The notes below the pieces were generated by a model. That model saw only the letters and a list, made by a program, of their open reading frames with translations, searched no databases and had not been told where the DNA came from. A stretch of 64,000 nucleotides of DNA. Source: Babylonia areolata. Taxonomy: Eukaryota; Mollusca; Gastropoda; Neogastropoda; Buccinidae. Where the stretch lies: positions 12,189,714 through 12,253,713 of the forward strand of contig NC_134905.1 of assembly GCF_041734735.1 (NCBI RefSeq), given 5' to 3'. The position numbers were made by a program, and so were the translations under genes. Positions 25,124 through 33,731 of the stretch are shown piece after piece (within the stretch, counting starts at the first letter, position 1; the number at the start of each line of letters is the position of its first letter).

Positions 25124-26050
25124 AACACACCTACTCCACTGACAGGAAAGAAATGGGGAAGGGGATGACTGGAGGGAGGAGGTGGTGGGTTATATCACTG
25201 TCAGCAGTCAGGGATTCTAAGGGGAGCAAGTGGTCAGTGATTTGGCTCAGTGCCAAGTTCGCCACAACCATTGACAGCCCCATCCCCTCTCCTTACCATT
25301 GGTGGGAGATACTCAGAGACAAGTGAGGGGAATGAGTATACAACTCTCAGCAAATTATTAACCCCAAGGCTGCCTGCATGACGAGATAACTCATCATGGC
25401 AAGCATGTATGCTTCGCTGCCACAATGACGAGATAACTCGTCATCGAAATATTCTGACTTTTCCCTGATTTGCATTCACTTCGTTGACAAAAATAGTGGT
25501 AGCTTTAGCCTGGGGAATCTCTCTAAATTCTATTCATAGCTAGAAACCCCATCTACGTCATGAAGCAGTCCTTTATTTGAACGTTTTGGTTGGGTTACTG
25601 TCCCAGTGTTTGCCTGACTTCTCTCCTTGCTCGCTCAACAAAATGTCGGACTGACGCCGTGCTCAAGACATGCAATCGTGACGAACTAAATCAACCAAGA
25701 TTTCTTTCTTTAGCTGATGCTCAGAAAGAATTGAAGCGTAAATTCGAAGGAGAAGATAGTGATGAACATTTATAGGACGATCTGATAGAAAATAAAGGGA
25801 GCAATCAAGAGAGTGGCCAAGATGCGACTGTCAGTGAGTGATGTCAGCTGTACAGATGTTAGCAGTCGATAGATGACCGAATTAGCAGCAGAGCGATATT
25901 CTTAGCACGCAGCCAACGCGGTCTGATGAGAACTGAATCAAGTGACCGTGTGAGAGGGGTGAGGAGGAGGGGGGGTGGAGACTGAGGGGGCGTGGCCTCA
26001 CATCCATCTTATCACTTGGAGAAGTCACAATGTATTGTGTATCTATCTCT

Positions 26051-26081
<31 letters not shown>

Positions 26082-26737
26082 TATTGTAGTTGTTCTAGTA
26101 TGATTTTGTGTTTGCAGATATCCATTTGTCCAGAAAATAAGATGTTTTAGTGCAAATTACCTGACTAATGTTTGTAATGAACAAGTTGAAAATGTGACAA
26201 AAAACAAAACACTGATTTCAAAACAACAGCATGTCACTAAAAATATATAAAATGGGAAAACAGCATGTGTTTTGTATTCTTTATTCATTTACCTTTCAGA
26301 AAATATATACTTTTATGGGTCTTTCTCCAATAACAAAGAGCACAGAATTTTTTGAAAATTTATACCCGTTTTTTGGGGAAAAAACCCTGGCAAATAGATT
26401 TCAATTAAATTTTATTTTCCTGGCAGCGAAAGGGTTAAAGTGAAGTTTGCAGAGGAGAGAGGGGGAGGTGGGGGTGGGGGTATATATGATTACTAAATAT
26501 TGAATATTTTATTGTTAATATGCACATCATACTTAGTATCTTATTCTTTGATATATATTTCGTGTGTATGTGAGAAGGCATGTCTTAGATATGTATATAT
26601 ATATATCAAAGTGAATATTTAATTCACAATATGCGCATGGTATTTTGCATTTTATCATTTCATGAATTATCCCTTTGTTTCCTGTTTCATGCAGTCGAGA
26701 TGCACAGCATATCATGGGTTACATGAACACACACACA

Positions 26738-26793
<56 letters not shown>

Positions 26794-28959
26794 AACACAC
26801 CTACTCCACTGACAGGAAAGAAATGGGGAAGGGGATGACTGGAGGGAGGAGGTGGTGGGTTATATCACTGTCAGCAGTCAGGGATTCTAAGTAAGTGGTC
26901 AGTGATTTGGCTCAGTGCTAAGTTTGCCACAACCATTGACAACCCCCTCCCCTCTCCTTACCATTGGTGGGAGATACTCAGAGATAAGTGAGGCGAATGA
27001 TTATACAACTCTCAGCAAATTATTAAAGTGAAGTTTGCAGAGGAGAGAGGGGGAGGTGGGGGGAGGGGGGGAGCAGGGGGTTCTTGGTGTTCTTGTTCTT
27101 TTTGGAATGTATCTATCTGTCTGTATATATTAATATAAAGTTTCACAGCTATCGAAGCAGAATATCAGACTTTGGTGTGATGTTGAATGAAATGCTCGTT
27201 TTATGGAAAAAGAAACCACATTACAATTTTTTACTCATTTAACACTCACCGAGTCTGTAGCAGACGACGCTAATGCTGTCCCGAGCACTTCCGGTTTTAG
27301 ACCCAGGTAATATTTTGCTTACTAAAGCAAAAATCAGTCAAATATTAGTAAATGGAATTCATGGGCTCCGTTTTAACATGTCCATTTTTCATTCTGTATC
27401 AATAGTTTTTGTGTGTTTTACTCAGAAAAAAATAAATCGTGTTCCGATTGAAACACGGTGTCACGTTATGAAAACACTGATGAAATAGATCCAAGCTGCT
27501 CAGTTACTGACATCGATCAAAATCCTGATTCAAAGAATTTCAGCTCAATATTGTGCATGAAAGTGCTAAAGACATTCGTTTTCAAAATTAATATAAAACT
27601 TACCTATGAAACTTAAGATTTTCTGGAGAAACAATGCCATTTTTGTGTTGGATGAAGTGCCACTCTCCTGTGTCGAATGTTGATTGGGCCGACGCAACTG
27701 ACGAAGAGGGGTACCTGCTTTTGAATCGCTTGAGCAAATTGCTCATGGGTCGAAAATTTTAGTTTCGGATACCATTGAAATCAACAGAAAATGCTCTTTA
27801 CCGCTCATACAGTATCACGTAGGGTCAGATTTCTTTTTCGAACTGCGCAAGGCGTTGAAAGATAGCCGAAAAATTCCCGTAACTTTGCGCTCAGATCTAA
27901 CTACCCTACTTCGCCCAAGGCTAGGAAAAAAACACACGAAAGTTCTCCTTGCACTTTTGCCTTTCACGGCTCCCAGTTTTTCGAACAGTAACCAATGAAT
28001 GGAAAACAACGGATGCGATTTTTTCCACTATGTGGTTGAAACTAACTGTGTCGTGCTCAGAAAGACGCCGGCCGCCATTGAACAAGGATCGCTATTTCGC
28101 ATTACAGTACACTTCTTTTTCTTCCATCCGTGAACTCATTCAGGCATTGCATAAAGCAAACACAATAAAAATTAAAAATATGGATGTTAAATAATTATTT
28201 CAGTTGGATAGTTTTCCACAAAAAATCAAATTTGAGAAAATGCACTTAAAATTAGTCAATTTTTTAGGCGTTCATAGGTTTCCTGGCATCGGCCATGGGG
28301 GCTGCTGCTACCTACCTAATGATGTGTTTTTGTGCATAGCAAAGAATAGCTGGCTGCAGCTTAAGCCGGGGTATTCGCATGCTGCATCACAATTGTGGAA
28401 GAAAGGTTTGTGTGCTTTTGAGAGAGGTAGCAGGGGACAAAACCCTCCACCCATAAGGAAGGGACATAATTGCTCACACTTTCCCCCATCCCTCTTCAAT
28501 ATTTTCATGAACATTCAAAACACAGACTGGTCTTTTATGTTTGTTGTATCTCTTTATTTTGAAGGCTACTGATTAATGAACTGACCAAAAAAGACAAGAA
28601 TATATACTGTTTGTAAAAAAAAACCCCAAAAAACCCCCAAAACACCCAAAACCTAATCACAGCTTTAGAACTTAGGATGTAGTATCCTTTATCTAATGAG
28701 AAGGCGGTCTCTGAAGCGTGGGTAGCTGTCAGGTAGTTAACTCAGTGTTTGCAGTGTGTGTTGTGTTTGCAGCCAAACTGGGGGCAGCAAGGGACTACAG
28801 TGCCATGGATATCGGCACGGTTGGAGACACCACAGACACACAGATGGATAGCGAAGATCTGGTGCCCAGCTTACAGGTACAGCATATATCACCTTCTTCT
28901 TGAACTCTGCTCATGTTTCTAGGAGGTGTCAAAGCATACAGACTTTTCCACATGTGCTT

Positions 28960-28994
<35 letters not shown>

Positions 28995-29733
28995 TCGTTT
29001 AATATCACTAACAGTGAAAAGACGCTAAACTAAAGAACAAATGAAGACACACACACACTCACACATTAAAAGGTGTCTTTCAGTTCTGCAGTGTATTAAC
29101 CTAGAATTCAGTCCAATCCATCATAATCCCTCACTGGCATCCTTTTTTTTCTTTCTTTTCGTTCATGACCTACATCAACTTGCTGATGACTCTGTCGTGC
29201 TTGATTCATGCTTGGCATTTTTGTGTCTCCATAACCTGCTGAACCCTGACATGGATTACAGGATCTTTAACATGTGTATTTGATCTTCTGCATGTGTACA
29301 CACTAAGGGGATTCAGGCACAAGCAGGTCTGTACATATGTTGACCTGGGAGATCGGAAAAATCTCCACCCTTTCCCCACCAGGTATCATTACGGAGATTA
29401 AACCTGGCATCTGCAGATTGAAAGTCCAACGCTTTAGCCACTCAGCTATTGCACCTGTCCTTTAAAACAAATGTCACAACATTCCTGTTCAAGCAGTCTG
29501 CATAATTAAGGCACTCTGTATTCTGTGGATCCACATCCATTTCTTCCATGTTTGTGTGAGTTTGTGTGGCTGTGTGTGTTTCATTGCATGCTTTATGTCT
29601 GACTTGTGTTTGAAATTGGTGTTTAAATGTACTGTTATATATTTTTCAGGAGGACATTGGTAGTGAGCTCTTGAAGGATGTGGAAAATGTACTCAGTTCT
29701 AACAAGGTAGACAACTTGCTCACCTGGTTGTGA
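5258..29733 (+). CDS. YAP1: YAP1/Yorkie transcriptional coactivator, complete, 7 coding exons
   Basis: This is the nuclear effector of the Hippo pathway; family members bind TEAD factors and are restrained by LATS phosphorylation and 14-3-3. Coding exons are 5258-5661, 11357-11598, 12082-12431, 16741-16879, 18591-18680, 28773-28876 and 29650-29733: 1413 nt, 470 residues, with all introns GT-AG and phases agreeing. Domains: TEAD-binding segment about 12-51 (MEALF, then VPLRDRNLPPSFF); WW1 about 115-147; WW2 about 183-215; Gln/Leu-rich coiled coil about 305-335; acidic transactivation region about 350-465; PDZ ligand LTWL at the C-terminus. LATS HxRxxS sites sit at S17, S84 (HMRAHS, equivalent to human S127), S109 and S373. 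A DSG phosphodegron lies at 375-377. Identity is very secure. Alternative upstream non-coding exons cannot be excluded. Confidence 0.97.
5662..9289 (+). other. YAP intron 1, first part
   Basis: Intron 1 runs 5662-11356. This part is A/T-rich with scattered A and TG runs (for example about 5978-6010) and one SINE fragment at 6058-6180. Apart from these I see no gene and no recognisable element; short open frames here are not gene-like. Confidence 0.6.
6058..6180 (+). mobile_element. SINE fragment (CAGTAGCTCAAGGAGGCG family)
   Basis: The block begins in TTTCAGTTTC repeats and continues with CAGTAGCTCAAGGAGGCG and a GCGTTCGG stretch. It matches, from memory, a SINE abundant in gastropod introns. 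The copy is truncated at about 6180. The family assignment is recalled and not searched. Confidence 0.55.
9290..10905 (-). mobile_element. 5'-truncated LINE with RNase H (I-like/Jockey-superfamily)
   Basis: The minus strand carries the 3' part of a LINE ORF2, with an intact 469-codon frame at 10752-9343 and RT C-terminal sequence extending to about 10850. After the RT thumb region comes a clear RNase H domain with YTDGS, AELVAI, VDSQS and IPSHTG..ND.AD in order, carrying the catalytic Asp-Glu-Asp-Asp set, then a C-terminal C..C..H...C motif. An RNase H domain after RT is typical of the I clade and relatives. The 3' tail is TTTG-rich (about 9300-9330). The long open frame suggests a fairly recent insertion, antisense in YAP intron 1. 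Confidence 0.85.
11357..11598 (+). CDS. YAP1: YAP coding exon 2: second half of WW1 and all of WW2
   Basis: The acceptor is at 11355-11356 (GTGCAG). The first base completes N135. It supplies the second Trp of WW1 (TTTWQDPRK), a Ser/Pro/Gln linker, and WW2 with W188, the YFINH core and W210. The donor is GTGAGT at 11599. In vertebrates WW2 is on its own alternative exon; here it is fused to the end of WW1, so a WW1-only isoform could not be made by skipping this exon without damaging WW1. Confidence 0.96.
11599..12081 (+). other. YAP intron 2 with repeated TG tracts
   Basis: This 483-bp intron contains (TG)n runs at about 11685-11713 and 11768-11792. Each is followed by a near-identical CTGCCAAACAGTATTAG block, so about 75-80 bp is locally duplicated. 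Otherwise it is unremarkable. Confidence 0.75.
12082..12431 (+). CDS. YAP1: YAP coding exon 3: Pro/Ser/Gln-rich linker and coiled coil
   Basis: It runs from P216 to Q332. The first two thirds are low-complexity SQHPSPQHP-like and AT-repeat sequence. The end is the conserved leucine-rich coiled coil (QLRLKQLQMEKERL), closely similar to vertebrate YAP. It is bounded by a CAG acceptor at 12081 and donor GTGAGG at 12432 in phase 0. Reading through the donor adds a GGREGG-like tail and stops at 12542, which would remove the degron and activation region if the intron were retained. Confidence 0.95.
12733..14354 (+). repeat. Tandem duplication (804 + 818 bp) in YAP intron 3
   Basis: Bases 12733-13536 are repeated at 13537-14354 with a few substitutions and a 14-bp insertion in copy 2. 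Each copy holds about 270 bp of flanking DNA followed by about 530 bp of the left end of the pogo-like transposon, so the duplication post-dates the insertion. Both copies carry GTACCGTAAAGTTTGGTCT at the transposon edge (13003 and 13819). Confidence 0.93.
12835..13003 (+). repeat. Left half of an older dispersed repeat (R4)
   Basis: The GGGTCCCAGACTACCTT block and following CATTGCTACACACAT match the left part of 54150-54510. It is copied again at about 13655-13819 by the tandem duplication. Its right half is at about 16450-16650, across the pogo and SINE insertions. Confidence 0.7.
14361..14867 (-). pseudogene. pogo-like transposase, C-terminal catalytic part
   Basis: This is a 168-residue open stretch. 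It carries the second and third catalytic Asp contexts of a pogo DDE/D transposase (LVLDS..AHIT and LQPLD), the RVEWETWM motif common in Tigger relatives, a GFRKAG motif, and an acidic Ser/Glu-rich C-terminal tail. It is disconnected from its N-terminus by frame damage in the interval 14870-15316. Confidence 0.85.
15317..15718 (-). pseudogene. pogo-like transposase, N-terminal DNA-binding part
   Basis: The frame contains a helix-turn-helix of the Brinker/POGK type (SYDAAFKLKAINLAVEKG, then ESMIRRWRKQR) followed by the start of a CENP-B-type HTH (WPELENHLEDWI). The likely native ATG gives MPKTQHNSYDAAF (near 15676). The reading is lost downstream. Confidence 0.82.
15965..16260 (+). mobile_element. 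tRNA-headed SINE (family S2) next to the pogo element
   Basis: It begins right at the transposon's TA with a TGGCCTAGTGGTAA A-box-like motif and GGTTCGAATGCC B-box-like motif (about 16018). The body contains TAGTGGTGGTGTGGATGC and CCCGTGTGCAGCATGCAC, then GTAAAAGAACCCACAG. Reverse-strand relatives lie at about 39330, 49130, 53325 and 59505. Confidence 0.7.
16376..16450 (+). repeat. Degenerate CAATG/CAGTA pentanucleotide repeat
   Basis: Tandem five-base units (CAATG, CAGTA, CAGTG) run for about 75 bp. Confidence 0.85.
16450..16650 (+). repeat. Right half of dispersed repeat R4
   Basis: TCTTCTAGGTTTCTGGGC and the CGCATCTTTTCCATTTTC block match about 54298-54510. Together with 12835-13003 this shows an older repeat split by later insertions. 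Confidence 0.7.
16741..16879 (+). CDS. YAP1: YAP coding exon 4: LATS site S373 and phosphodegron
   Basis: It encodes residues 333-378 plus one base. The acceptor is TTTTCCACAG at 16740 and the donor is GTATTT at 16880, a weak match to consensus. MTTVADPFL matches the vertebrate MTTNSSDPFL region. HARQES (S373) plus ADSGL parallels the human S381 LATS site and CK1/beta-TrCP degron. Reading through the donor ends at 16920 after about a dozen residues. Confidence 0.95.
16945..17142 (+). mobile_element. SINE 3' fragment (family S1) in YAP intron 4
   Basis: It matches the 3' half of the full-length SINE at 56677-57067, including GGTTATAGAAACAAGAACAT and CAGTCATACACTTGAAA. It begins about 65 bp after the exon 4 donor and abuts the minisatellite, so intron 4 is almost entirely SINE plus array. 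Confidence 0.8.
17143..18590 (+). repeat. 50-bp minisatellite, 29 units, built from the exon 5 3' splice site
   Basis: Units start (GTAG) at 17151, 17201, then every 50 bp to 17701, then 17749 to 18049 by 50s, 18094, 18144, 18194, 18244, 18289, 18339, 18387, 18437, 18487 and 18537; the next GTAG at 18587 is the true exon 5 acceptor. Most units are 50 bp, two are 48 bp and two are 45 bp. A unit holds CTGAT, a TG-rich stretch, TTGTGTAG and GTGGCATG(T/G)GG. The last segment equals the first 11-12 bases of exon 5, so the array arose by duplication across the intron-exon junction. The first unit is the most diverged. Minus-strand frames across it are repeat artefacts. Confidence 0.97.
18591..18680 (+). 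CDS. YAP1: YAP coding exon 5: symmetric 90-nt cassette in the activation region
   Basis: It completes G379 and encodes 380-408 (SGYSLSRTTEDFLTNMDDMD), matching vertebrate YSVPRTPDDFLNSVDEMD. It begins phase 1 and ends phase 1, so skipping removes 30 residues in frame. The acceptor TTGTGTAG is the last member of the minisatellite. The donor GTAAGT at 18681 is strong. A microsatellite starts 20 bp downstream. Confidence 0.95.
18701..18795 (+). repeat. (TC)n(AC)n(CAA)n microsatellite just inside intron 5
   Basis: Pyrimidine and CA runs begin 20 bp after the exon 5 donor, ending in CAACAACAA. Exon 5 is thus enclosed by tandem repeats on both sides. Confidence 0.95.
19105..19272 (-). pseudogene. 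piggyBac transposase N-terminal remnant (55 codons)
   Basis: The ATG at 19272 lies about 257 bp inside the TTAA end, a normal leader distance for the family. The peptide has ANSRDEDCG and NEIELREVNAEEA acidic segments. No DDE catalytic part follows. The family call rests on TTAA, the terminal sequence and N-terminal composition, not on a conserved motif. Confidence 0.5.
19105..19533 (-). mobile_element. piggyBac relic: 5' terminus and transposase N-terminus
   Basis: On minus it starts after TTAA (19530-19533) with CCTCTTGACTGCGCTG. It then has two copies of a palindromic subterminal repeat (TTGACATACGGCGTATGTCA and a variant about 55 bp inward). A 55-codon frame at 19272-19105 begins MAERRQTPTLAQVLEEI and turns acidic, the style of piggyBac transposase N-termini, then stops. 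The far end is not identified in 18800-19100. Confidence 0.62.
20180..20370 (+). repeat. (CA)n and (CTCA)n microsatellite
   Basis: Long CA runs, a short AAGAAAG interruption near 20250, more CA, then about eight CTCA tetramers. Frames of repeated HT or SLTH arise only from this. Confidence 0.95.
21040..21740 (+). repeat. Dispersed repeat R5, split by another repeat
   Basis: The GGGATGATGAATTAAGTG block (21047) and the CAGTCCTGATATGGCT / TAAGCAACAATG block (21690-21735) are adjacent parts of a repeat seen whole at 38035-38295. Between them, about 21230-21680, lies foreign sequence whose GGCCAAGCAGAGCAAACCGA and CAGTTTGACATGGTAAGTAT parts recur near 53200 and, inverted, near 49520. This is a nested insertion. 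Confidence 0.6.
23690..23900 (+). repeat. Dispersed repeat, related to 28115-28320
   Basis: Both places share TTTTCTTCCATCC(A/G)TGAAC at one end and AGGTTTCCTGGCATC at the other, with moderate divergence between. It could be a non-autonomous DNA element; I cannot classify it. Confidence 0.6.
23971..24036 (+). repeat. 33-bp direct tandem repeat, 2 copies
   Basis: GATACACAGATCAGCTCATA plus 13 further bases is repeated back to back (23971-24003, 24004-24036), with only the last bases differing. Confidence 0.95.
24452..27060 (+). repeat. Segmental tandem duplication in YAP intron 5
   Basis: Copy 1 is 24452-25361 continuing at 26435-26477 after a piggyBac insertion. Copy 2 is 26478-27060. Shared landmarks are TATATATGATTACTAAATAT, CATGGTATTTTGCATTTTAT, a CTACTCCACTGACAGGAAAG block and AAGTGAAGTTTGCAGAGGAG. 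Copy 2 lacks about 230 bp between two microsatellites (copy 1 24840-25070), probably lost by slippage or recombination. The (AT)n run is 64 bp in copy 1 and about 14 bp in copy 2. Confidence 0.93.
25362..26434 (+). mobile_element. piggyBac element (1073 bp), TTAA-flanked, non-coding
   Basis: It is flanked by TTAA (25358-25361 and 26435-26438). The ends are CCCCAAGGCTGCC and, inverted, CCCTTTCGCTGCC. Subterminal palindromic repeats (ATGACGAGATAACTCGTCAT and a variant) occur twice near the left end. A frame ending ELKRKFEGEDSDEHL near 25775 looks like a transposase N-terminus; no catalytic domain remains. The paralogous copy 2 carries an empty TTAA at 27023-27026, confirming the insertion site base by base. 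Confidence 0.9.
27235..28115 (+). other. YAP intron 5, last part
   Basis: This is unclassified single-copy-looking DNA beginning after a TTAA-like step near 27238. Nothing gene-like is seen. The A/T content is mixed and no repeat is recognised in this window. Confidence 0.45.
28115..28320 (+). repeat. Dispersed repeat, related to 23690-23900
   Basis: This is the second copy of the TTTTCTTCCATCC...GGTTTCCTGGCATC repeat described at 23690. Confidence 0.6.
28773..28876 (+). CDS. YAP1: YAP coding exon 6: acidic activation segment
   Basis: It completes A409 and encodes 410-443 (DYSAMDIGTVGDTTDTQMD, then SEDLVPSLQ). It matches the vertebrate DYLEAIPGTNVDLGTLEGD and EELMPSLQ stretches. The acceptor is TTTGCAG (28772) and the donor is GTACAG (28877), phase 0. 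Confidence 0.93.
28877..29649 (+). other. YAP intron 6 with reverse SINE
   Basis: This 773-bp intron has a (CA)n run at 28964-28993 and a reverse-oriented SINE at about 29228-29462. The acceptor is TTTTTCAG. Confidence 0.85.
29228..29462 (-). mobile_element. tRNA-headed SINE (family S1), reverse
   Basis: On minus it shows the tRNA-like head (GCAATAGCTGAGTGGCTAAA, then GTTGGACTTTCAATCTGCAG) and the TGGAGATTTTTCCGATCTCC body. It is the same family as 56677-57067 but 3'-truncated. Confidence 0.85.
29650..29733 (+). CDS. YAP1: YAP coding exon 7: C-terminus with PDZ ligand
   Basis: It encodes 444-470, EDIGSELLKDVENVLSS..LLTWL, and a TGA stop at 29731-29733. This parallels vertebrate ILNDMESVLAATK...FLTWL. 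The last four residues are a PDZ-binding motif. The exon confirms that the gene is complete within the window. Confidence 0.95.
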   Translation, partial: EDIGSELLKDVENVLSSNKVDNLLTWL

Positions 29734-32700
29734 GACTGCCACCACTGGTCACTAGCGATGGAAGAGAGTCCTTCAGGAGATAAGTTATCCCCACTGCACA
29801 AACTTTGCTGTATCAGTGACGATGGATAACTGACAGTATGTGGCAATGAAAGGACTGAGGAGAAACATGTGAATCCTCAGCCCCTGATTCCAGCACAAGA
29901 GTCACACTTTGTCTCTCTCTGATTTAAAAAAAGAAAAAGATCTGTTCTTTTGAAAAAAAAGAAAACAACAAAACAGCATTGTTTTGGTAACAAGTGTGAT
30001 AATGAAAAGTGAAAAACTAAGATTTTAAAGAAGAAAAACGCTTCAGGGAAAAAAAGTCATATCATATCAATTAAATTGTCTTGTACTCTTTTTTCTTTTT
30101 AATCTTTGTTTTGTGTTGTTTTTAAAGTGTAAAACGTTTAAGAGAAACTGGATGTTGTTTCTGATCATTTTTATATTCATTATATTTTGGTGGCTGTTCT
30201 TTTCACACTAATGCTTATATACAGAGTTTGAATGTAGACATGAAAAAATTGAGAGCAAACAAACAGTAGAAATCAATCAGGTTTTTGGTTTGTACTTTCG
30301 TGCCGTTTTACGGATTGAACCTGCAGGCAAACGTTTTTGATGTTTTTGTAATGTTGATAATTTGTGAGTGTGTATGACTGGTAGTTGTGAATTTTAACTT
30401 GTGCAGTTTCCTAGCCACACTAAGTGCTAGAGGAATCCTTGACAGAATGGTTTGTGACAGTGAGAGCATTCAAGCCATCCATCAATGAAGATAGTGCATT
30501 CGGATGATTGTATTCCATCCTCATTAGGATTTTAAACAGTTTGAAAAAGTATTGAATCCTCACGACTTGATATGTTTTGAAATGGACACCCTACCCATAT
30601 CTACCATGAGGGTCTGTGTCTTGAATGTACAGGAAGATGGCATATATCAGTGCACACCTTGTGTCTCATTTCAGTGAGAGAAGCAAAATAGCCTGCAGTT
30701 CAGTGTTTGGTATCCATACACTTTTTACTTCAGTGATTGCACAAACTTTCTTTTGCTTCACCTTCCACTGATAAACCAGTATCCATTCACACTTGACTTG
30801 GTTTGGGGGTTAAAGCTGCAGGAGAGGATTGGCCCTGTCTTCCTCTGTTGAGCCCTTGACATACAGAATATGAATTCAGAGGTGTACATCAGTGTCCCAC
30901 ATCAGACACAGACCGATAAAGGGTTGACAATGTCCAATCATTAGGACAAATGCCCCTTTACTTTTTCATCTGCAATGTCATTGTCCGATATGTTTCTTCA
31001 ACTTGGACATCATGTGTGACAAACTTTGGTGACAAGTCAATCCTCCCCAACTGACCAGTTTTGGAACAAGACCAGTTACTATTGTGCACACAACATCGAG
31101 GCTGTCTCTTGGTGTCTGTTTAATCAGGTATAATGTCTTCTGTGTTTGTACTGTTGAGAAAAGCGTGTGCTGCTGCTCTTCTGCCTGATAGATTTGTCCA
31201 TGTCTCAAACTATTTCACGATCTTCCCAAAGTAAATATAAAAGGTTTCTGAGAATCAGAGATCTTTGGCTAGATTTTCTGGAACTAAGAACTGATGATGC
31301 AAAGCCATAAATGTTTAAAGTACAACAGTTTCTAGCAAGTAACCGCTGCTAGTGTGATGGTGAATATAAATGTCAGTGTTGGAAGCCATAAACAAAGTCT
31401 TCAAATGGGAAAATATTGTTCGTCTACAGAAATGATGGAAATGACAGAACCAGTCAAAATACCTGCTTTTCTCCAAATTAGGTGATGAGAGAGACAGACA
31501 GACAAACAGATAGACAGACTAGGACATATCATGAGAAAACATCGATTAAGTCTATATTTTCATATTCTTTATTTTCAAGACTTCATTTTCATATTCATCA
31601 TTTGCATTGAGTTAATACAAAATACAGGATTTTATTTTATTTTATTTTTTTGTAATGAACTGATTTTAAGTGTAATGCTTTGTTCATTTTTATCATAGCT
31701 GATTAGCAACTTGAGGCTTGACATGGAAAAAAGGTACTGACTGTTTGGTTTCTTTGCCCCATTCATTGGTGTGAAGAGGACAAATGTCCAATTATGTTTG
31801 GGTGGGTCAGGGCACATGGCCTTTTGTTGTTCACATCGATATACACCCCTGTGAAATCACTGCCTTAATCACCTTGAAAGGCTATGGGACGTTTTGAAAG
31901 TAGTTCCTGAAACACTGAACCTTACGCATATCATGTTACAAGTTACGCAGGTTTAGGACCGAGTAAAAGCTGAAACTAACTGCTCTGTGACAGATTAGTC
32001 ACATTCATCTAGGAACACAAACCACAGTGACTGTTAAGACATGGAATGTTTGGAGCTGGAAGACATATCATAATTATCCTTGCAATAAGTAATGACGGTG
32101 ACTTAAAGTCTCCGTACCATTAATAGTCTCTGAGACTGGTGAAAGTTGATGAGGGATGGAGCTGTCTCTTCAGCTTTATTTTCGTTATTGAAGAGTAAGA
32201 GCTTTCCCTCTTTGACTTTAAATGTCCGCAGTGTTGCTTCACTTCACCCTTTATGGGTGTGGCTTGTTGGGTTTCACAGTGGGCCTCACTTGCTTTGAAA
32301 AATCCACATGTAGATGAATACCAGTAATACCAGTGAATGTAGCAGAAGAAGGTAAGATAATTCAAACTTGTGCGTTGTGTGTATGCCCTTGTGTTCTTTG
32401 GGTATCTTTCAGAACATCATCTACCAAAATTGTTGCTTTTTTTAATTTGACAACTTTTGAGGGATATTTTGTTCCTGGCCAGAGGTTGGAGACAGTTGTT
32501 GCAAGGGAAATAATTCAAGTGCAATCTGTTTGGGTAAGAATAGTTGAGGTGCAGTTTGGAACAGCATCAATGCAAGATGACATTTCAGTATTGGAGTAAC
32601 AGTCAGTCAGCATTCAAGAATAAGTTTCAGATAAACATAAAGTGAGGATAATTTCTTCAGAATTTTTTTCCTTAATTATTGTTCCAAGGAAATTGTTATG

Positions 32701-33125
32701 TGTGTCACATACAGTTGGTTGTTTCTTTTGAGTGATATGAGAATGAAAGGGAGTCATGTTACAAGATAAATGATGTGTCAGAACTCTCTTGTTACATCAT
32801 GAGATGTATGATTTGTGTTGATGATAAATGATATGTGTCATGGTGACATGTCATAGTGGTGTGTAGTGTGTCATCACATGTTGTTCGTCACCCATGTGCC
32901 AGTGGTGTGGTTCTGGGCTTTGTACATAATGTGTAGCAATGTTTTGTGCTGTGCTGGTGCCTTTTGTACTCTTGCTTTTGGATATCTGTCTGTCTTTCTC
33001 TCCCCACTTTATCCCCCCACCCCCCTTCACCATACATACATACAAATAATGCCCACCCATGTGCATTTAATGATAATAATGGTTAATGCAGAGATGCTTA
33101 CAACTTTCAGATTGGAGTTTGTGGT
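29734..33125 (+). other. YAP 3'UTR and downstream DNA, no further gene seen
   Basis: The 3'UTR starts at 29734 and is A/T-rich. I find no AATAAA in this interval, so the polyadenylation site is unplaced; it may use a variant signal or lie further right. No other coding sequence or repeat is recognised. Confidence 0.5.
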
Positions 33126-33340
33126 TTTTTGACTCACTTGTGTAAACAAAGTGAGTCTATGTTTTAACCAGGTGTTCGGTTGTCTGTGTGTGTGTGTGTG
33201 TGTTCGTGGTAAACTTTAACATTGACATTTTCTCTGCAAATACTTTGTCAGGTGACACCAAATTAGGCATAAAAATAGGAAAAATTCAGTTCTTTCAAGT
33301 CATTTTGTTTAAAACAATATTGCGCCTCTGGGATGGGCAC

Positions 33341-33371
<31 letters not shown>

Positions 33372-33731
33372 AAGCCTAATTATATGCAAACTGCATTTTT
33401 TGTTATATTTATATTTTTTGTATTCTCTAAACTTGGCACTTTGATCTGATATTCTGACCCAACATCAAGAGCAGTCATTATTATCATTTTTTGTTCAAAC
33501 AGGAACTTCTTTTGCTAAGCATGGAAGTTTTATTTATTTTGCAAATGTTTTGGTGCAGATAGTAAAAAAGGGAAATTACTCTGTAATTAATGCTAGTGGA
33601 CTTAATTTGCTTTAAACTGATCTTTCTCATCTTAAACATTACATTTTGAAATTATACTCAAAACATAAAAAGCTTGGATTTAAAAAAAAAAGTGTATCAA
33701 GTGAGTCTTGAAGGCCTTGCCTCTCTTGTTC
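33126..33731 (+). mobile_element. Hairpin-ended repeat, short form (possible Helentron-associated HINE)
   Basis: It starts TTTTTGACTCACTTGTG with a perfect hairpin (GACTCACTT, loop, AAGTGAGTC). It has a TG microsatellite nearby and ends with CAAGTGAGTCTTGAAGG and TTGCCTCTCTTGTT. The inverted subterminal CAAGTGAGTC at both ends, one terminal hairpin, an inner microsatellite and flanking Ts resemble HINE/DINE-1 elements. No protein is encoded. A 29-A run lies inside (33341-33369). Confidence 0.6.
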
